DNA of 18,413 nucleotides from NCBI GenBank assembly GCA_020851015.1, contig JADZDN010000227.1, positions 1 through 18,413 of the forward strand, in the 5' to 3' direction. This document shows, in pieces, positions 14,609 through 18,413 of this stretch (positions within the stretch are counted from its first letter, which is position 1; every line of letters starts with the position of its first letter). This DNA comes from Alphaproteobacteria bacterium. Lineage in GTDB: Bacteria; Pseudomonadota; Alphaproteobacteria; JAEULC01. The notes under the pieces were generated by a model. It ran no database searches. It had not been told where the DNA came from and worked only from the letters and a program-made list of their open reading frames with translations. Both the position numbers and the translations under genes were made by a program.

Positions 14609-15799
14609 GTGGAGAGGAAAGGCGCAAACCCAAGTCGTCGCGGAAGACTCGTCGCGCTGGTGGCCGCGGGATGCAGCATCGCAATCGCGCTCCTGGTGGC
14701 GGGCGCGATGGAGCTGTATCTTCGGACCTCCGTCTTCGACCCGACGAAATACTACGTTCGGATGCCTGGCTGGGAGATCATCTTCCACCCGTCGTCCGAG
14801 GGGACGCCCGGCATCTTCGAGGACGCGCGCGTGCTCAGCAACGCGCTGGGCGCGCGAGGCGAGATGCCGCCGAGCAACCCGTCGCCTTCCATTCTCGCCA
14901 TCGGCGGCAGCACTACGGAGGATCATCCGCTTGGTGACGCGGACATGTGGACGGGCCAGCTCCAGGCAAATCTCCGCAAGTGCAGCCCACGCGCCTGGGT
15001 GTCGAACTTGGGACGGGCCGGCACCGATTCCCGGCACTACCTGATCCAACTGCCGAGGGTATTGCCGCAATACCCGCCGCTCGATCGGGTCGTGGTCCTA
15101 GTCGGGTTGAACGACATGCTGTTCGACCTGCGTATCCCTCTGCCCAAGCGGATGCCGGACAATTGGGAACTGCAGCAATCGTTCATGTACATACCTCCCC
15201 AAGCGCCGAAATGGTACGAGCGTTCCGCGCTCTACCAGGCGGCCCGGCGCATCATCGAGAACGCCGCCAGGCTGCGCGATCCGGACGCGGCGCTGGTCCG
15301 CGTCGCCGACCTGGGCTCGGCGATGGAGGCCTACAAGAAGCGATATCGCCAGATCGCGCCGGAGGACTTCGTCGACATCCTGCCCGACCTGACGACGAAG
15401 CTTGACGACTATCGACGCAGGCTGGAGGAGATTGCCGCGCTCGTCGCGAAACACGGGGCGCAGCCGGTGTTCGTCACCCAGCCTTCCCTGTGGAAGCCGG
15501 AGATGAACGACGAGGAGCGGTCACGGCTCTACGCCGGCGGGCTCGCTTCGCCGGACGAGTGGATGGTCAACCCGCACGTCAAGTGGTACACAACCGAGGC
15601 AATGCGCAGGGCGCTGGGCCAGTACAACGACGTGCTGCGCCAGGTCTGCCAATCCAAAAAACTTCTCTGCGTCGACCTCGACCGCGAGATGCCGAAAAGC
15701 GCGGCACTGTTCTACGACGATTTCCACTTCGCGAAGGCCGGCGCGGCGAGCGTGGGCGCGATCGCCGCAAAGGGGCTGAATCCCGATTGCGGCCGTTGA
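14609..15799 (+). CDS. Membrane-anchored SGNH hydrolase-like protein
   Basis: About 396 residues. A basic N-terminus (RKGANPSRRGR) precedes one transmembrane anchor at about 14-34, so the enzyme domain should be periplasmic. The SGNH tetrad is present: AIGGSTTE (97-104, nucleophile S101), NLGRAGTDS (133-141, G138), VGLNDM (165-170, N168) and the C-terminal DDFHFAKAG with D370 and H373. Such enzymes are esterases or O-acetyl transferases, often acting on cell-surface polysaccharides. The start is uncertain because no ATG fits. I prefer GTG 14609 (GTG 14606 is equivalent) because the basic segment and anchor follow. The frame remains open back into livF, but that part is non-coding. The substrate is unknown. 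Neighbouring genes hint at surface glycans, weakly. Confidence 0.8.
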   Translation: MERKGANPSRRGRLVALVAAGCSIAIALLVAGAMELYLRTSVFDPTKYYVRMPGWEIIFHPSSEGTPGIFEDARVLSNALGARGEMPPSNPSPSILAIGGSTTEDHPLGDADMWTGQLQANLRKCSPRAWVSNLGRAGTDSRHYLIQLPRVLPQYPPLDRVVVLVGLNDMLFDLRIPLPKRMPDNWELQQSFMYIPPQAPKWYERSALYQAARRIIENAARLRDPDAALVRVADLGSAMEAYKKRYRQIAPEDFVDILPDLTTKLDDYRRRLEEIAALVAKHGAQPVFVTQPSLWKPEMNDEERSRLYAGGLASPDEWMVNPHVKWYTTEAMRRALGQYNDVLRQVCQSKKLLCVDLDREMPKSAALFYDDFHFAKAGAASVGAIAAKGLNPDCGR

Positions 15800-15814
15800 T
15801 GCTGGACGTTGCGC

Positions 15815-16283
15815 CTACGGCGCGTGGACCCAGGCGGAAAAGCCGAGCTTGGTCGGGAAACCGGGATAGTCGTAGAGGTTGTGGAACACGCGGGCGAGCC
15901 CCTGGCCGGCGCGTTGCCTCCCGGATTCCACGCCGGGATAGGTTGAATCGTGGTCGTCCAGCACGAACAGCACGGGCCGCGCGAGCTTGCGGCGGAAGTA
16001 GTCGAGCTCCTCGCAGACCGCCTGCTCGGAATGGTCGCCGTCCAAATGCACCACGCGGAACTGGGCGCGCGGGTCGAGCAGGTCGCAGGCGATGAAGGTC
16101 GACGCCGCCATGGTGTAGTGGCAGTAGGTCACGTCCTGCGCGTCGGCCAGCGCCGAGAGCTTCGCCAGGGTCGTGCGCGCGCCTTTCCACTGGCCGTACA
16201 CCTCTGCGAGATCGGCATAGGACTGCGTGGCGAGGCCGAACGGGTCGATGCCGAGATGGAAGCTCTCGGGCGGATTCGACAGG
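15815..16283 (-). pseudogene. SAM methyltransferase, N-terminal half missing
   Basis: The visible part reads like the second half of a class I methyltransferase (Methyltransf_24-like). ESFHLGIDPFG is the strand-2 region, then comes FRVVHLDGDHSEQAV with the DGDH motif, followed by PVLFVLDDHDSTYPGV. About 154 residues remain. The first part, which should carry the glycine-rich SAM-binding motif, is absent. The reading frame stays open up to 16654, but there it runs antisense to a livF-like fragment and into the membrane protein gene and no longer resembles a methyltransferase. I therefore call it a truncated gene with a breakpoint near 16283. A short independent protein from an internal ATG is possible but would lack cofactor binding. 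Confidence 0.65.
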
Positions 16284-16421
16284 ATCAGCGACCGCGCCGT
16301 GCTGCTGGCGGAAGGCCGGCAGGTTGCCCAAGGCTCGGCCGCCGAAATGGCGTCCCGGCCCGACCTGGGCACCCTCGCAATGGGCTTCGCTCCATCGCCG
16401 CCAAGCGGCATCGCGGGCTGA
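16284..16421 (+). pseudogene. livF 3'-end remnant
   Basis: Translation of 16284-16388 gives ISDRAVLLAEGRQVAQGS... and ends DLGTLAMGF. It aligns without gaps to the last 35 residues of the livF product (coded at 14353-14457), with about 22 of the first 33 residues identical. DNA identity is only about 70 percent (73 of 105 bases by hand count), with most differences in third codon positions. It is therefore the tail of a diverged second livF, not a recent copy. Similarity stops abruptly upstream at about 16283, where the methyltransferase fragment begins. Downstream the frame runs to a stop at 16419-16421. There is no start codon or upstream ATPase domain, so it is not functional. Confidence 0.75.
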
Positions 16422-16433
16422 TCGATGCGATCA
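16419..16433. repeat. Short inverted repeat upstream of the membrane protein gene
   Basis: TGATCG and CGATCA flank a 3-nt spacer, forming a perfect 15-bp dyad right after the livF remnant. It could be an operator for the membrane protein gene, but no promoter boxes are recognisable around it, and it may be chance. Confidence 0.25.
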
Positions 16434-16520
16434 ACCGGCCGCGCGCGATGACCGGGTTTGGAGCGCCGGTGGCGCCGTGATAGACAAGCCGGAACGCACG
16501 TGTTCCTGGGCATCATCGCG

Positions 16521-18206
16521 ATGGGCAGCGGCGAGCCAAACCTCCTCGACGCCTTGTTCCTCCCCCTCTCTTCGTTCGCATCGCCGCTCGAGTTTCGCGC
16601 CGCGCTGGCGACGCATCGGCTGATCGTCGGGGCGGTCGGTTTCTGCGCCGTCATCGCGGTCCAGATCGGGTGGCGCCGACTGGCCGCATCGCTCGCGGTC
16701 TGCGCGGCTCTCTATGGAACGCTGATCGCCCTGGTCTATGCCGGTCCATCGCGCATGGCCGTCGTCGCGACCGCCGTCACCGCGGCGGGCCTGGCGACGT
16801 TCCTGGCGGTCCAGGTCCGGCACGACCGCTGGCAGCGGGTCACGATCGCGGCGCTTGTCGCGGCCGGCTGCATCGCGGCGACCAGCTTCCTCAATTTCCA
16901 CGATTGGCGGTTCGCGGGCCAGCGGCTGGGGCCCGGCGAAGGATTCGGTCCGATCCACTACAACGACCAGTTCCACTATTACCTGGGCGCAAAATACGCC
17001 CGCGAGCTCTCGTATGACGGGCTCTACGCATGCGCGGCGCAGGCGGAGGCCGCGACGGAGCGGGCAATTCTCGAGCGTCCCGCCCGCGATCTGCGCACGA
17101 ACAGCATCGTCACCATGGGCGACCTGGTCCGGGCCTCACCTTGCCGCGAACGCTTCTCGTCCGAACGGTGGAAGGCGTTCGAGAACGACGCGCGGTTCTT
17201 CCGCAGCGTCGACGACGCGCGCGCGCGCCTGCGGTACATGACGGACTTTGGCTACAACGCCACGCCGCTGATAACCCTTGTCCACGGGGCGCTCGTCGCC
17301 GGCACCGAGGCAAGCACGCGGATGCTGGGCGCGCTCGCGCTGATCGACGTCGCGCTGTTCGCGTTCTGCATCGTGGCGCTCGGCACCACGTTCGGCCCGC
17401 TCGCGGGCGCGCTGGCGGCCTTCGCCTGGGGCGTCGGTCTCATTTGGGTGTACGACCATGTCGGACTGCCCGGATCGATCGGCCGGCTGTGGTGGGTCTC
17501 CGCCGTGGTGGCCGGCATATGCCTCGTGCAGCGCAAGGCGCCGCTGGGTGCGGGCGCGGCGTTCGGATGTGCCGTGATGTTGCGGGTGCTGCCCGGCGCC
17601 TTCCTGGTCGGCCCCGGGCTTCTGGCGATTTGGGAGCTCGTGCGCGTCCGGCGCCTGAATCCCTTCCTCTTGCGTCTTCTTGCAGGCGCGGTCCTCGCCG
17701 GCGTGCTGGCTTCAGCGGCGACCTTGGCCGTGCTGGGGGTCGAGCCGCACCTCGCCTTCATCGCCAACACCGCGAAACACGCGTCGAGCCGCCTCAGCAA
17801 TTTTGTCGGACTGTCGGTCCTGACGACCTATTCCCGCGGCCCGCTATGGGCCGTGCTCGCCGCGGCGCTGGTGGGGCTCGCCGTCGCGGTCGGCCTTCGC
17901 ACGCACGGCGCGGCCCGCGTGATCCTGCTGGGACTGATCGCTCTTTTCGGACTGACCAGTACGACCAACTACGACTATGTCGTGCTCGTGCTGCTGGCGC
18001 CCATGGCCCTGATGCGGGCAGGCGATGCCGCGGTGCCCGATGTCGCGGCATTCGGTGGCGCGATCTTGGCCGGCAATCTTGCTTTCATCGCCGCGCCCGG
18101 CAACGACGGTCTCGTCTATTGGGTCGACAGCATCATCGTGCTGTTCCTGGTGGTGTGGTTCTCGGCGCGGCTCATGCTGGCCCCGCGACCGGCCTCTGCG
18201 CGTTAG
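16521..18206 (+). CDS. Polytopic membrane protein, possibly GT-C-like glycosyltransferase
   Basis: About 561 residues with three or four N-terminal hydrophobic helices, a soluble loop of about 130 residues, and eight or more further transmembrane helices. The loop begins GEGFGPIHYNDQFHYYLGAKY (from about 139) and contains DLVRASPCRERF. This layout, an early acidic/aromatic loop followed by many helices, resembles GT-C type transferases that use polyprenyl-phosphate sugars. I recognise similar HYYLGAKY proteins only as uncharacterised. The catalytic residue cannot be named. Start uncertain: ATG 16521 is used, with GTG 16500 (GGAA upstream) and TTG 16458 as alternatives. The last two would put it closer to the livF remnant. 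The gene is intact to its stop. Confidence 0.75.
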   Translation: MGSGEPNLLDALFLPLSSFASPLEFRAALATHRLIVGAVGFCAVIAVQIGWRRLAASLAVCAALYGTLIALVYAGPSRMAVVATAVTAAGLATFLAVQVRHDRWQRVTIAALVAAGCIAATSFLNFHDWRFAGQRLGPGEGFGPIHYNDQFHYYLGAKYARELSYDGLYACAAQAEAATERAILERPARDLRTNSIVTMGDLVRASPCRERFSSERWKAFENDARFFRSVDDARARLRYMTDFGYNATPLITLVHGALVAGTEASTRMLGALALIDVALFAFCIVALGTTFGPLAGALAAFAWGVGLIWVYDHVGLPGSIGRLWWVSAVVAGICLVQRKAPLGAGAAFGCAVMLRVLPGAFLVGPGLLAIWELVRVRRLNPFLLRLLAGAVLAGVLASAATLAVLGVEPHLAFIANTAKHASSRLSNFVGLSVLTTYSRGPLWAVLAAALVGLAVAVGLRTHGAARVILLGLIALFGLTSTTNYDYVVLVLLAPMALMRAGDAAVPDVAAFGGAILAGNLAFIAAPGNDGLVYWVDSIIVLFLVVWFSARLMLAPRPASAR

Positions 18207-18287
18207 CAGGTGGCAAGCCATCGCGGTGCTGGCCGGCGGCAATGGACATCGCGTCGAGCGAACCGCGCGCGGCTGCGCAAAATCCGG

Positions 18288-18316
18288 TTGTCCACAGGCT
18301 AAGCCGGTGATAAATA
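18288..18316 (+). promoter_or_regulatory. Promoter-like motif before the terminal hairpins
   Basis: TTGTCC (18288-18293) and TAAATA (18311-18316) are 17 nt apart in an AT-rich patch. A start near 18320 would coincide with the left end of the long inverted repeat at 18319-18384. TTGTCCACA also differs from a DnaA box at one base. Confidence 0.35.
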
Positions 18317-18318
18317 AT

Positions 18319-18384
18319 GAGGCGTCGGGCGCGCAGGCGGGAACCCTACGCGACGCGATCCGGCCGGATCGCACCCGACGCCTC
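18319..18384. repeat. Long inverted repeat with a nested palindrome; possible structured RNA
   Basis: GAGGCGTCGGG (18319-18329) pairs perfectly with CCCGACGCCTC (18374-18384). After one C/A mismatch, GCG/CGC pair as well, giving about 15 bp. Inside lies GATCCGGCCGGATC (18357-18370), a perfect 14-bp palindrome that would compete with or branch from the main stem. The rest of the 207 nt after the membrane protein gene shows no open frame I can support. Confidence 0.6.
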
Positions 18385-18385
18385 T

Positions 18386-18402
18386 GGAGCCGGCCAGGCT
18401 CC
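18386..18402. repeat. Second hairpin adjoining the inverted repeat
   Basis: GGAGCC and GGCTCC enclose a GGCCA loop, a perfect 6-bp stem directly after the long inverted repeat. It could be a terminator stem for a small transcript, but no T-tract follows before the window ends. Confidence 0.4.
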
Positions 18403-18413
18403 GCGCACTCGCG

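Noticed and set aside
16284..16654. N-terminal extension of the minus-strand methyltransferase frame
   Set aside because: Antisense to the livF fragment and to the start of the membrane protein gene. The residues are basic, Ser/Arg/Pro-rich and lack a SAM-binding motif.
18288..18296. DnaA-box-like TTGTCCACA next to an AT-rich patch, as a possible replication origin
   Set aside because: Only one near-match box is present, with no cluster of boxes or origin-linked genes nearby. The promoter reading explains the same bases.

Overview
The window is a GC-rich, densely coded bacterial chromosome segment. The protein families, the gene order mreC-mreD-mrdA-rodA, the dispersed TCATCCTGAG...AAGGATGA type palindromes and the overall base composition suggest an alphaproteobacterium (Rhodospirillales, Reyranella or Rhizobiales-like). 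The genus cannot be fixed from the sequence alone.

Layout. (1) 1-3835, minus strand: the cell-elongation operon mreC, mreD, mrdA (PBP2), rodA. The genes overlap or abut, and rodA runs off the left edge. mreB is not next to mreC. (2) 3940-4668, minus: a small outer-membrane beta-barrel protein. (3) 4772-5463, plus: a type II toxin-antitoxin pair (AbrB-fold antitoxin, PIN-domain VapC toxin) with its own sigma70-like promoter and a candidate operator. (4) 5466-6608, minus: a HisC-like PLP aminotransferase, convergent with vapC. (5) 6780-8366, plus: a DppA-type dipeptide-binding protein without its permease genes. (6) 8453-9717, plus: a flavin-reductase-like FMN protein and a beta-class-like glutathione S-transferase, probably one operon. 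(7) 9757-14460, plus: a complete LIV-type (branched-chain amino acid family) ABC importer consisting of a periplasmic binding protein, LivH-like permease, LivM-LivG fusion and LivF-like ATPase. It is preceded by a clear TPP (THI-box) riboswitch whose aptamer ends 5 nt before the start codon. Two REP-like hairpins separate the binding-protein gene from the permease genes. (8) 14609-18206: a patchwork of a membrane-anchored SGNH hydrolase, the C-terminal half of a SAM methyltransferase (minus strand), a diverged fragment of a second livF 3' end, and a large polytopic membrane protein. (9) 18288-18402: a promoter-like motif followed by strong inverted repeats, possibly a small structured RNA or a dispersed repeat.

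The most interesting system is number 7. A transporter family usually assigned to leucine/isoleucine/valine, amides or urea lies directly under a TPP aptamer, so its substrate is more likely thiamine, a thiamine precursor or a thiamine breakdown product. The second point of interest is the rearrangement downstream of livF. There a protein-level-conserved livF tail, about 1.9 kb from the real one and in the same orientation, is fused to a beheaded methyltransferase.
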